This document shows, in pieces, positions 44,879 to 55,835 of a stretch of 64,000 nt of DNA. The DNA is taken from contig KV918794.1 of NCBI GenBank assembly GCA_002049455.2, positions 1 to 64,000 on the forward strand, read 5' to 3'. The stretch comes from Porphyra umbilicalis (lineage: Eukaryota; Rhodophyta; Bangiophyceae; Bangiales; Bangiaceae). A program made the translations under genes and the position numbers. The first letter of the stretch is position 1; every line of letters begins with the position of its first letter. The notes under the pieces are model-generated. The model saw only the letters and a program-made list of their open reading frames with translations. It ran no database searches and was not told the DNA's origin.

Positions 44879-45831
44879 ACGTGAACGGATTTCCCGTCGG
44901 TCGGGGGGGGGGCCACATGGACGCTTCCAGATCGCCAAACGCCGCTTCCGGAGCGGGCGCGGCAGACGCACCGCCCCTGAGCTTCCACTCCGGCGGCGTG
45001 CGGCGGCCGCAGCGCCACGCTGGCGGCACCCACCGGCGCCCGCCACCCATGGCTCGCCGCGCCCTCTGTGGACGGCGACGACGCAGCGCCCCCCCTGGCG
45101 GCCTTGGCGGCCGGGGCGTGCGGGCGCCACGTCACCCCCCCCGCCGACATCCAGACGCTCATCAATTCGAGCAGTAGCCTCCCGCCCCCTTGCGCCCTCC
45201 GCACAGCCGCCTGCAGCGCGGCCGCGCCATGAGGCGCCGTCTCCCCTCGCCCCGCCGCAACGGCTCGGGGCCGACCAGCGGGCGACGCACACGCACGCGG
45301 CCGAGGGCGCGCGCTGCGTGACCTCCCCCCCCGGTGCGGGGAACAGCGACGGGTGGACGGGCGGGGCGGCGCGGACGGAGGGCGACGGCGTCAAGGGCGT
45401 AAGAGGGGTGGGCTTTGCTGCTCGCCACCTCCCCCTCCATGCCCCTTAACGTCCTTTGCTTCTCGCGGCCCCTGTCCTTCCCTCGGTTTGTTACCTCGCA
45501 ACCCTCTGGGCCGAGAATATTGGCATGTGCCTCTACTTCTTCCGGCCGGTCGGGACGTGCGGCTACACCCACATGTACCCGCAAGTACCCAATGTGTATA
45601 CGACCGCGGCCACGACAGGCTCCGCACTCGGCACAGGCGAGCGCCGCGCGCGACGTACAGTGGCGCATTCGGACGCGTACAAAACCGGCTAGACGTGGAG
45701 CGCTTCTCCCATTGCGCTCGGTCCCCACGCTTTACTTATCCGCTTTGCTGTTTACCCTCGCTTTGTCGGCTTTGCTGGCTCGGGTTCCGGCGTATGGATC
45801 CCCACGCTCATGCAAATGGTAAAACACTACG
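44879..45831. other. Region without a supported gene
   Basis: GC-rich to 45400, then mixed. May contain upstream exons of the 44529-44878 gene. Short frames only. Confidence 0.4.
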
Positions 45832-46299
45832 TCATTGGCACAACTCTGTTCCCGGTCCTGTTCCGGTTGGAGCTGCCCACTCGACTGTCATTGCAGACGT
45901 AGTCGGTGTCGGGTGCGGCAAGCGTGACGGCCGCGGCGTTGTGGACAGCGGCTTCGGCGGCGCGCTTGAGCCACCGGCGTACCCCATGGAGCCGTCGTGC
46001 ATGTGGGTGCCCTCTTGAGCACCGTCGACGGCCGCGGCGGTGGCCGCAGCCATTGCACCATGCGCCGACGCCCCGAGGTTCAGCAGCGGCGGTGCACTGA
46101 CCATTACCCCCTCCATAGCCGTCGTCGCCCCGTTGTGGGCGTTTGACGCCACGCCCCAGCCTTGCTGCTGGACCACCGTGGCCGCGACAGCGGCAACTAC
46201 CGCGTGCTTGCTGCCTGACACTGCGGTGGTCGGCGGCGGGACAGCCACCAGCTCTACTGACGGCTCGACGCACAGCAGCGGCAAGCCGACCTGGTGCAT
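45832..46299 (-). CDS. In-frame continuation after the stop of the acidic protein
   Basis: Directly after the TGA at 46302-46300 the same frame restarts with ATG and stays open for 155 codons (MHQVGLPLLCVEPSVELVAV, then Ala/Gly/Ser/His-rich). Composition resembles the preceding protein. It may be a C-terminal part reached by splicing or read-through, or the TGA may be a recent mutation or error. No family recognised. Confidence 0.3.
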   Translation of the reverse strand: MHQVGLPLLCVEPSVELVAVPPPTTAVSGSKHAVVAAVAATVVQQQGWGVASNAHNGATTAMEGVMVSAPPLLNLGASAHGAMAAATAAAVDGAQEGTHMHDGSMGYAGGSSAPPKPLSTTPRPSRLPHPTPTTSAMTVEWAAPTGTGPGTELCQ

Positions 46300-47616
46300 T
46301 CAGCGTGTCGACGGCGGCATGGGCGTTCCGGCGATGTGCGGCTCGGGCTTTAGCGCGTTGAAGTGAATGGTGGTCCAGTCACTATAGTACGATGGCATCG
46401 TGTAGGCCGGCGGCGCCTGCCACGCGGCGCCTCCGACTGACAGCCAGCCGTCGGCCACATACGGATGGAGCAAGTCGCTCCCGTCATTGCCGATGAGTGG
46501 GTTCGTGCGAACTGGGGCGTCACACGGGATGGGAGGCAACGGGGAGCGGAGCGGGCAATTCATGACATCTGGCTCCGCCTCGGCGCCCTTGGCGAACATC
46601 CGACGGCGGCGATCGTCAGCCCAGGCGACACCGGCTTGGTAGGCACCTTGGATGCTGCCGACGTGGTCAAGCAAGCCACCATCAATGTGGTGGTGGTAGG
46701 CGCTGCTCATCATGTCGTTGCCGACGCTGGTGCGGCTGCGCGTGTAGCTGCCGCCGCCGTTGTTGCCTTGGCCACCATCGTGGCCAGCGTCATAGCCAGC
46801 GTCGGGCTCTCCGATGTCCGACTCAAGGTCGCTGTCGACCGCGTCGCCGCCCGACGCACCACCACCACCACCGCGGCCACCTCCCTTGGACCCCATGTCG
46901 TCGTCTTTGCCATTATCGTCCTGATTGCCCTTGTCATCCTTGGTGCCCTCGTCGTCCTCGTGATACTTGTCATCCTCGCCGTCCTTGTCGTTGCCCTCCT
47001 CCTCCTCTTTCTCCTTCTCGTCCGGCGCCTCATCCTCCTCTTCCTTGTCAGAACCAGACTCAACGCCACTCTCGCAGTCCCCGTCGCTCCCCGAGCCCGG
47101 CGAGTCTGATGACCCGCTATTGCTGTCATCTGAGTAGTCCAGGTCGGCGTCCTCGATAGGCGGCGCGTACGCGCCCAGCCTCGTCAACAGTTGGGCCGCC
47201 GACGACCGCATCGCCCGCCGCGCTGCTGGGTCAGCGGCGGGGTAGGGGGTCACCGTGCCTGTCAGCAGTGCCAAAAAGCCTGTGGGTGGCGGCAGACTGT
47301 CTTTGCTCGACGAGCCGAGAAGGCGCGGGGTCGTCAGCTGGGGTGCACCAGGTACATACTGCACGAGCAGGAGGGAGGCCGCGAGGCGGAAGTCGATGAC
47401 GGGCAGAGGGGCAGTCGTGTTGTCGGGAGTGGTGCGGCTGCCGGCGTGGTCATCACCTTTATCGTGGACCTTGCTCTTCTTGCCCTTGCCCGTCGACGCC
47501 GGAACCTTCTTCTTGGCAACTTTGGCCGGGCCCTTGCCCTTTTCGCGACCCTTGTTGCCCGCCGCCCCATTCGGCGACGAGCCGCGCCCAGAGTGCGAGG
47601 ATTTGTTGGACGGCAT
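46300..47616 (-). CDS. Acidic low-complexity protein, function unknown
   Basis: 438 residues from ATG 47616 (MPSNKSSHSG). The first 60 residues are Lys/Gly-rich (KGREKGKGPAKVAKKKVP), nuclear-signal-like. Residues 70-160 look ordered (VIDFRLAASLLLVQYVPG, GFLALLTGTVTPYPAADPAA). Then comes a long Asp/Glu/Lys tract, a Gly-rich part, and an ordered C-terminal part rich in Tyr, Trp and Pro. The frame is open upstream to 47985 and reads sensibly (LLRLLSNCPALIHRHVISKS), so an upstream exon or longer N-terminus is possible. No domain recognised; a chromatin or RNA-associated role would be a guess. Confidence 0.55.
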   Translation of the reverse strand: MPSNKSSHSGRGSSPNGAAGNKGREKGKGPAKVAKKKVPASTGKGKKSKVHDKGDDHAGSRTTPDNTTAPLPVIDFRLAASLLLVQYVPGAPQLTTPRLLGSSSKDSLPPPTGFLALLTGTVTPYPAADPAARRAMRSSAAQLLTRLGAYAPPIEDADLDYSDDSNSGSSDSPGSGSDGDCESGVESGSDKEEEDEAPDEKEKEEEEGNDKDGEDDKYHEDDEGTKDDKGNQDDNGKDDDMGSKGGGRGGGGGASGGDAVDSDLESDIGEPDAGYDAGHDGGQGNNGGGSYTRSRTSVGNDMMSSAYHHHIDGGLLDHVGSIQGAYQAGVAWADDRRRRMFAKGAEAEPDVMNCPLRSPLPPIPCDAPVRTNPLIGNDGSDLLHPYVADGWLSVGGAAWQAPPAYTMPSYYSDWTTIHFNALKPEPHIAGTPMPPSTR

Positions 47617-50600
47617 GGCAAGCGCGGAAGAGACGCGCCTCCGGTAGATGGCCTTGGCAGCTCGTTTGTGGCGGCGAAAGCTTGAAGTTGACGATGTATC
47701 GACGGCGTCCGCGGCTAGTTCTGGACTCCCGTGGTATAGGCGTGGCTGGGGGGGAGGGACTGGAAACAAAGCACGGCGGGCAATGCACCAGGACACGTAA
47801 GTGGGTTGCCAAACGCTGGACTTGGAGATCACATGGCGGTGGATGAGTGCAGGGCAGTTAGAGAGCAGGCGCAGCAGGTGGTCGGTGCTCTGGTGGGTGA
47901 GGATGTGTAGCAGACCACGGGCCACTGACGTCTCTGCCCCGCCCGCCGTCTTATGTCCGCCGTCGTGTGCACACGAGGCGCTCAATCTCCCCTACGTATC
48001 TGGGCCTGTTGCTGCTGCTATCACCCGCCCGCCAGACGCGGTCACGTGTGGGGATGCAGGGTTGCGCTCGCCCAGGTGCTCTTCGCTGCAGCAGGAGCTG
48101 GGGCATGGCTTCCGTAGTAGCTTCTGGGCAGTCACGGTACCCAAGCCGAGCTGTGCCGGGCGCGTGCCGTGTCCGTGCGGATCAGCACCCTCAACGGCGT
48201 CCGCAATGGGGCTCCCGGCTCTCCCTATCCGCCACTACCTCAGCTCGCCTTCCAGGGCAGCTTCCCTGGATGCTATCGGAGCCACTGTGGCGCGGGGAGC
48301 CAGCTTGACTCCTTTCGAGGCGGCGCGACACTCCTGTTTTTGCACCTTTGTGGCGGGTGAGTGGGTAAGGGATACCGTCCCCAGCTGCCCGCCGCTGACG
48401 GCGACGTTTACTCTCCCACCCGTCGTGGTGAGGCGCACTGGGAGGGGGTGGCCCTCCTCCTAATGGGACAACTTCCACATTGGCGGCCCGGTGGGCCACC
48501 GGCGGCGATTGGTACAGTCGGCCAGCGCACGGCGCACGGGATGGGGACAAGCGCCATCCAGCGCACGCTCAACGAGTTCAACGGGAGGCGCAAGCGACTC
48601 GCTCGTGGCGTCTCGTATTAGCTCCCACCGCGACCTGGAGGCATCGTGCTTCACAGAGGGGCGCTGGGGACCACCTCGCGCGCCCTTTTTAGTGCCTCGC
48701 CGGGCCATAAACAACGCTGCATCATCGTGGCACTGGGAGCGCCGGCACACCGTCCTGGAAAAGGGCGGGATGTGTGCGCTTTCTCCGCGCGCGTGGACGG
48801 TCCCTGCCGCTGCGGATATGGCACTGCCACGCTATTCGGCGTCGCCGCCGCTGCCGCCGCCGCTGTGCTGCTCACGGCCTCAGTTGGGTGTGGCGGGATG
48901 TGGGCGAAGCCGAGGGGAGATACCGCGGGCAGCGGCATGGATCGGCCGCCCCCGCCCCGGATGGACCATCGCGACGGTTGTTCGGCGGATCAGGCGCGCC
49001 CGTTTCCCCGACGGGTAGGTGCCCCCGATCTTTATCTCTCAGTCATTTCTTCGCGCGCCGCCCCGCGGGGGATGGCACGCCACGCCCCCCGCCCCAGCCT
49101 TGTGCAGTTGGTTCCCAGGTGGGCGAGCCGGCCCGTGCCGGCTGAGTGCGAGGCGCACGCGGTTCTTTTCTTTGACTCCCGGCGTGGCGTGCCACGTCGA
49201 CGGCAGCCGCATCAATTCAAGACGCTGCCGGTCTCGCGGGGCTGCCGACGGAGCGACGCACCTTCCTGGGGCGGCCGGCGCCGCGGCAATGTCCTGAAAG
49301 TACCGTACAGCTGCTGGGGGTGTGCATTCTTCTCGGTGTTTGGGTGTCTTTCCACTCCCATTTGTTAGGCGGACCGTATCGAGACTGCGCCGCGGAGCTG
49401 TACGGCCGGCAGGGCCTTCAAAGGGTGCCGCCGCCCACGTCGACGGCCTTCGCGCCACACCAGGTACCCGCAGCGTTCTGTGTGGTGGGGCCGGCGGTGG
49501 GCAACGAGGTAACGATGTGGGGACCGATCGCCCGCAGCTCAGCGGGCGGGGTCGGCGCAACGGAAATTGCCCCGCGACGGCCGCGCGCCGTGAGGTCTTC
49601 GGTTTCTTGGCGGCAGCGCGCAGCGAGGTGGCCCTGGCTCGTAAGCAGCTACCTTGTGCCGATGCGATCCCCTCAATCGGGGTCTCGTGCCGTTTGCGTA
49701 CCCCCGCAATGATCGTTTGCGGCCGGGGCGCTCCTCGCGTATGGCGTCGCACGCTTGACGCACACTACCGGTGGGAGGAAGGAATGGCGCTTGGCGAGCT
49801 GCTGCGGTCTGATTTGCTGTAGGACGCGGCGTGATATTGGGGGCGGGCAGCGTGTGCCACGCCCATCAACCCTGTTGCCCGCTGCGCTCGGCATGCATTT
49901 CTAGGCGTCCTGCCCACTCTTTCCACGCGCGGACACGTGCTGGGTCGGGCGGGCAGACACCCTGTTTCTTGCATCCGGACGGCGGCCCGCCAGCTGCGGT
50001 CTCGTGCCCCTTTGGTCGGCTAGCGCAATAGCTGTCCCTTCGGGAAGGTGATGAAGGCAGCGTCTGGCGCGAAGAGACGCTGGGTGGCAGCCACCCTGCC
50101 CGTCGTTGCGCCCGGCACACTTGCCAACCGGGGTTTGCCCATCGGGAGCGTTTGGCTGGCCCGCCCCGCTTGTCAATCGCGAGACATCTTGAAACAAAGA
50201 GCCACGCATAAAGACATATTTTCCCGTTCCTGCTTGCCTCGTCATGCGCTGGGACCTCGGCCGGCTCTCTGCCACAGATTCTACACCGAGAAGGCATGCG
50301 TACCTCCCCTGTTGTTTCCGTCTGCAATCGCACTCCAGGTTTCCCATGTGGTCCAGCCATGGGCTTCGACGCAAGTGCGCGCCAACACTCCGGCGAGGTA
50401 CTCATGGGGGGCGCGAGCTGTCGCCCCTCTGTGGTTGCAGCTGCGTTGCTCGTGCCCACGAATCGTGCTTGAAGGAGCACGCGTGACGCAGGCTCCAAGC
50501 CTTCCTTTTGTTTAACTGTTGCAGAGATAGCCCACCCCTACTTTTCCTTTCCAGTTTCGTTCACAAGCAATATGTAACTGAATAATGCCTGTAGATCAAC

Positions 50601-51029
50601 GGTTCGATCGGTCTCGAGAGAGCTGTACACAATTAATTTCCTCAATTTCACTGGGGCTGCAACGGCTCAACAGAAAAAGGATCTCGGTCGGTCGTGGAAG
50701 GCATGTGCCCCTCGGCACCCAACCGCGCTCACGCCGACGCGTCCTTTGTCGTATAGCAGCTGCACCTCCCCTGTCCGCCGCCGCTGCCGCCACGTCAAGT
50801 AGCTTCACGCGCTGCGGTTTTCAGTCTCAGCAGTCGCGCAGCCTCCCTTCCTACGGTGACTACGTGGCTCTTGTTCCGCCGCGTCGTGCTGCCTGGCGCG
50901 ACTGCTTCTGTGCCAGACCGCTAGTGCCTCTTTGCCCTTTCCGCCTCTCTTTGTACCCTTCCCCCCATTCACCCATCGCTCTTTTCATCATTTTGAAGAG
51001 CTCGCGGTCTCCCTCTGGCCTTGGCAGCC
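47617..51029. other. 3.4 kb without a supported gene
   Basis: Balanced to moderately GC-rich sequence with many short overlapping frames on both strands; none shows a family motif, a transit or signal peptide, or a convincing exon chain. No tRNA- or rRNA-like sequence was noticed. A CT-rich stretch (50935-50985) precedes the DUF3110 gene and may be part of its promoter. Confidence 0.5.
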
Positions 51030-52279
51030 ATGGTGTCCGCGGTCGCTTTTGCCGTTGGCGTTCTGCCCCCCCTGGCGTCCGCCCCCACCCTCTTGTCGAC
51101 GGCCGCCGTCGCCGCCACCCGCCCCGCCCGCCCGCCCCTGGCCTTGCCACCCCCCAGCGGCCATCTCTCCCGCCGCTGCCGCTGGGCCGCAGCGCCGCCA
51201 CCACCCCCAACGGCGCCCGCCGGCAACGGCCTGTCAATGCGGTCGGGTGCGGGCGGGGCGGACGGCCCAACTCCGTCACCACCGCTGCCGGCCGATGACG
51301 CAGAGTCGGACGAACCAAATGCGGCGGGCAGCGACGGCAGCGGCGGCGGCCTCGATGGCGGCGGCGGCGCCTTTGTCGTCGACATGGATGCGCTGCGTCA
51401 GCGGCTGTCGTCGGCAACGGCGGCGACACGGGGCGGGTCGGACCATGGCAGCGGCGGCGGCGGCGGCGGCGGTAGCAGCGCAAGTGGCAGCACCGTTGCG
51501 GGCTCGGGGGGGTTGGCCGGCATGGGCGTCTCGGCCGAGCAGGAGGAGAGCTTCCGCGCCGCCAGGCTCCTCCACGTCATCCTCTTCCCGGCGGGCGGCC
51601 ACCCGGGTAACGCGTCGTCGGGGGACGGCCTGTACACGGTGCAAATGGGGGGGGTGAATGTGGTGTTGGCGTTTGCGGCGGGGGACGATGCCAAACGCTA
51701 CGCGTTGATGCTGCAGGCGATTGACTTTCCCGCGCCGGGAGTGCCCATGAACGTGTCGGTACGTGGTGAGTGGGGTGCCAGTGTGTTTGGCTGGGGATGG
51801 CCAGAGTCGGAGCGCTCGAGTCGCCACCACGCCGGGCCGCATGCATGGAATGCTTGACGCAAGACGGTGTCACAGTGGCACGAACGCGTGCGTGCATGCG
51901 GGCTGGCGGCATGAGCCACGAGGTGGCTGGATGGTAGCGCGTACTGACCCCCTCGATTGACGTGATTGCCTGTTTTCTTTTGATGCGCCTGCTCTTGTCC
52001 CCCCTTGCCCACGCCCTGATGACCCCGCTGCAGGCGGTGGAGCGGACAGAACTCCAATCTTTTTGCGACGAGGACGGCCACCGCCTCGGCTATGTGCCGG
52101 CTGACGCGGTGGTGACCCCCCCCGATGGCGCCGCCGCGGACGCCAAGGTGTGGTTGGAGGCCTCGTCCGATACGTCGTCGTCGACGACGACGGCGTCGGC
52201 GCCGCCACCCCCGCCACCATTGTCGCAGGAGGAGCGGGAAGTGCGGGACCGTCTTAACCGCCTGTTTGACCAGCAGTGA
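51030..52279 (+). CDS. Plastid DUF3110-domain protein
   Basis: Exons 51030-51758 and 52034-52279; the 275-bp intron starts GTACGTGG and ends GCAG, joining NVS to AVERTEL. Protein of 324 residues. The start has a good context (GCAGCCATGG) and leads into a hydrophobic, then Arg-rich transit-like stretch (1-55). Residues 65-175 are Gly/Ser/Ala-rich and disordered. The DUF3110 domain is at about 180-275: LLHVILFPAG, LYTVQMGGVNVVLAF, DDAKRYALMLQAIDFP, then ELQSFCDEDGHRLGYVP. DUF3110 is known from cyanobacteria and plastids; function unknown. The C-terminus ends EEREVRDRLNRLFDQQ, a short helix. Confidence 0.85.
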
Positions 52280-52651
52280 GGGAGAGGACGGTTTGGGGCG
52301 GGAGTGTGTGGTCGTGATGTACGGGCGGCTTGTGACTGGCGCCAGCGTGATTTGGACGAGGTCGATACGATTGCGTGTCGTGCACAAAAGACCCAGACCC
52401 TCACCGTCAGATTGGTGCCCTGCCGCATATGGGCTGTGCCTGTCACGAGAGCTGATGGGGAATACGGGTTAGGGGATCACGCGGGCCGGTCCACAGTGGC
52501 TGTGATACGCACACGCGCATAAAATAGCGTGTCGCACTTCTTGGCAGTCGTGCTCTAAAACAGCCTTTTCCTGAGGCTGGATGCTCCCACCCACATCTCC
52601 CCATTCACAAAAGAGGTAGTCCATCCCACACCCACGCAGCGGTCCATTTGT
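52280..52651. other. Intergenic region between convergent genes
   Basis: Tail-to-tail spacer between the DUF3110 and RPS14 genes. No gene seen. Confidence 0.5.
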
Positions 52652-53721
52652 CTACAAGCGACGACCGCGGCGGCCACCCTGCGTATCAAAGAAATCAAGA
52701 CAGCCGACACGCATCGATGGATCAGAGAGGTCGCAGAGTAACACATCACACGTCAGTAAACAGCAGGGAGCTGGTAGAAAGAGACACGAGGCACGCACAG
52801 TGCCACAACGTTGGACGATCCAACATGTCCGACATGTGCTACCAGAGCAAGATACGAGAACAGTCGCTGCGACACGCATCGAAACCGCCAAAACGCGGTG
52901 TCGCCCTGCAGCGACAGACGCCACCCATCCTCACAATAACGTACCTTCTTACGCGTCCCATCCGAGGCAATCGGCGTGCAGTCCTCAATCCGGCCAATCT
53001 TCAGCCCCGACCGCGCGAGCGCGCGCATAGCAGCCTGCGCACCCGGGCCCGGCGTCTTCGTCTTGTTGCCACCCGTCGCGCGCATCTTAATGTGAATGGC
53101 CGTGATGCCGAGCTCCTTAAGGCGCTCCGCCACCTTTTGCGACGCCATCATGGCGGCGTAGGGCGACGACTCGTCGCGATCGGCCTTTACCTCCATGCCA
53201 CCGGTGCGGCGGACGAGCGTCTCCCGGCCCGACAGGTCGGTGACGTGGATGAAGGTGTCGTTGAAAGAGGCATACAGGTGGCAAACGCCAAAGGCATGCT
53301 CGCCTTCCCGAAGGTTGGGGCCGAGCTTCGGCTCCTCGGGCGCGTCCGGCTTCTTCTCCTCAACGGCAGCCTAGAAAGAAAACAAAGGGCACGAGCGGAA
53401 ACAGGAGAAAGCAGCGTGCCCATGCGAGGTGGCCAAGACCAGCACACAAACAACAACGGGCAGAACAGATATAAACAAAGCGTCAGGAACAGTCGGCTCT
53501 AAGGCACGTGTCTACACGTAGACGCATCACAAGCACGAACACCGGTGCGAGCACGATAGAAGTCTAGGGCACACGCACACGGCCCTCCATGCGCTCAAAC
53601 AACGCTGGACCCGCCGCAATGTCCAGAGCCCGGGTCATGATTTCCGAAAAAGTGGTGATAGTCACATGACCACAGGACGGGACGCAAACGGATACCCCAG
53701 GCGGGATAACGGGCGTACCAT
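52652..53721 (-). CDS. RPS14: Cytosolic ribosomal protein uS11 (RPS14)
   Basis: Reverse strand. Exons 53370-52945 and 52678-52652 are certain: the first gives [20 protein letters not shown] through [15 protein letters not shown], the last gives GGRRGRRL, the universal C-terminus. The intron between starts GTACGTTA and ends GCAG. The first exon is inferred to be only the ATG at 53721-53719, followed at once by GTACGC and a 348-bp intron ending TCTAG; this yields 151 residues, the normal length. uS11 is part of the 40S platform. Start-codon-only first exons are common in ribosomal protein genes, but this one is assigned from the splice signal and length alone. Confidence 0.93.
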
Positions 53722-54621
53722 GGTTGCAAGCAACAGGAAGAGGAGGAAGCAGGGGAGAGGGCAAACGATGAGGAGATGGACGACGTCGACGACTACCGAC
53801 GAAGCGGACGTCGCCGATCCCGATGCGATGGCACAGGTGCGACTGCGGTCGCCGCCAACGTCCAATTGGCAGTCAGAGACACGACCGGATGTGACATCTG
53901 AACAGGTAATTTGTTTTCAATTAACTATACTCCGCTTTCAATGGGTCGGGACGGAGGAACTTGACGACCAGGACGCGTGTCTCGTACACAGATTGCGTGG
54001 CACAGGTAAAATTCAAGTAGCACCCTTTGTATTTAGATGAGCATTGCAGCCTCAATGATGAAGCGTCGCCTGGTTTAGGATCCCACAGGAAGAGCATTCT
54101 ACCGGCTTTGTGCAGGCCAACCACTGGACCGGTGGACCCACAGGGAGCAGTATGCAGGCCTCCAGCTCGTCAGGCACTCCTTCGAGAAGTTGTGCACGCT
54201 GTTGTTGTAGACTAGCGTTGTCTCGTTGTTGGATGTGGTCCCTCCATATCCCATCTACTTCACATCTCCACTCTTTCAAGGCGAAACGACAGCCGTGCTC
54301 CGCGCCGCCTACTGGTCTTCGCCCGCACGTCGCACCCCCTGCTTCCCACCATGATGCATCGTGCGGCAGGAGCTCCGTCGGCGACCCCGCCGCCGATCAC
54401 CGCCGAGCGTCTCACGGTCCGCACTCTGCGGCTGCGCATCGACGACTGTGACACCCACTGCCTGCGGGTGTCCGTCTCAGCCTGAGGAGACGCCGCTGCT
54501 CTGAAGAGCTTGCAACCTTCCGGTCTCCGCCGGTGCGCTGCTAACCCAGAGCCCTGGGTCGTCCACGCAGGCCATGCCCATCGCCGCGTCCCCAAAACTC
54601 AGTCGAGCGGTGGCACCACCC
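53722..54621. other. Intergenic region
   Basis: Between the RPS14 5' end and the elongase 3' end, so the RPS14 promoter should be at its left edge. No coding feature seen. Confidence 0.5.
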
Positions 54622-55835
54622 TCAGTCCCACTTGCCCGACGTTGCCGTCCGCTCCCCTCGGTAGGCCTTACGGTAGAAGCGGAGGAAGAGCGCCAAATAC
54701 GAGGCGTTGCAAAATGCCGACACGGCCAATGCGGGCATGCCCGCGCACGACCTCGACCGGACGTGGGTGACGACCATGGGGGCGGCGAGGAGGAAGGACG
54801 CGACGAACTGGGTGATTTGGGTGCGGGTGATGAGGCGGCGGAAGGGGAGGCGGCGGCCGAGAATCTGGGAGGTGCGGGGGAGGGGGAGGATAAAGAGGAA
54901 CCCATCAGTGGAGGGAGGCAATGAGCAGAGCGCAAGTGAGAGCCAACAATGCGCATGCACAGGTTGGATACGCAGAGCAAGAAAAGAGTCAATATCAACA
55001 GCAAAGAAAAGGTACTAAGGAACAACACCCAGAAAAAAACAATGGCGCACACCACGCAGACGCGACCGAAAGCACAGCTCCCACAACGCACCGACGCCCC
55101 AAAGTAACTATACATGAGCACGTGCACGCCCGCGTTCACGGCCATCCCCACCGCCCCCAGCGTCATGCCAAACTGCAGCCACGCCCACGTCTCGCCCATC
55201 ACGCTCATGTGGTGCCACACGTGGAGGAGCGTCAGGGGCTTGCGGCGCGCGAGGAGCACAAAGGTGTCGCCGAGCTCCCAAAACTTGCTCAAATAAAAGA
55301 GGTACAGCCAGTAGCGCAGCGTCGCGAGGCGCCCATCCCCAACGCCCCCCGCCCGCGCGGGCGGGGTGCAAAACAGGTCGGCCCCGCGGCCGGCGGCGAC
55401 GAGGCGGGCGCCAGCCGTGACGACGCCGGCGAGGAGGACCGCCGACGCGGCGGCGAGCGCAAAGTTGTGGCCCGCCGCGACCGCGTCGGCGGTCGTGAGG
55501 GCCTTGCCACGCGCGTCGGTGCGGGTGCCCGCGTTGCCTGCGCGGGCACGGGCGCGGGGGGAGGACTCGACGGCCGGCGGTGGCCGCGGCGGCGGCGGGC
55601 TGAGGGCGCCGACGACAACGTAGGTGACAGCCAGCGCCGGGAGGTACACGGCCCACGCTGCCAGGATCCACCGAACGTCGGAAAGCGGGGGTCCCCCCGC
55701 CCCCTCCGTGGCGGGCGGCCACGGTGGGGCCAGCGAGACGCGCAGCGGCGCGAGCGCGTGCGCCCAAGAGGTGGAGAGGGACGGCCACGAAAAGGCGGCT
55801 GGTTGCAAAGGGAGAAAGGCGGCAGCACCCCCCAT
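54622..55835 (-). CDS. ELO-type very-long-chain fatty acid elongase
   Basis: Reverse strand, exons 55835-55092 and 54864-54622; the 227-bp intron starts GTGCGT and ends CCCAG, joining YFGAS to ILGRRL. Protein of 328 residues, slightly longer than the 270-320 usual. Several membrane helices surround the ELO signature: KFWELGDTFVLLARRKPL, the histidine box HVWHH at 205-209, then NAGVHVLMYSYFG (N-x3-H-x2-MY-x-YF) and TQITQFV. ELO proteins catalyse the condensing step of fatty acid elongation in the ER, using malonyl-CoA. HVWHH with this context fits the ELO family; the chain length and saturation of the substrate cannot be told. The loop at residues 75-110 is Pro/Arg-rich. Confidence 0.93.

Noticed and set aside
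46300-46302. TGA read as selenocysteine
   Set aside because: No selenoprotein family similarity around it and no SECIS-like hairpin noticed.
47801-50515. Several 150-240-codon frames on both strands
   Set aside because: No ordered domains, no family motif, mutually overlapping; typical of chance frames in GC-rich DNA.
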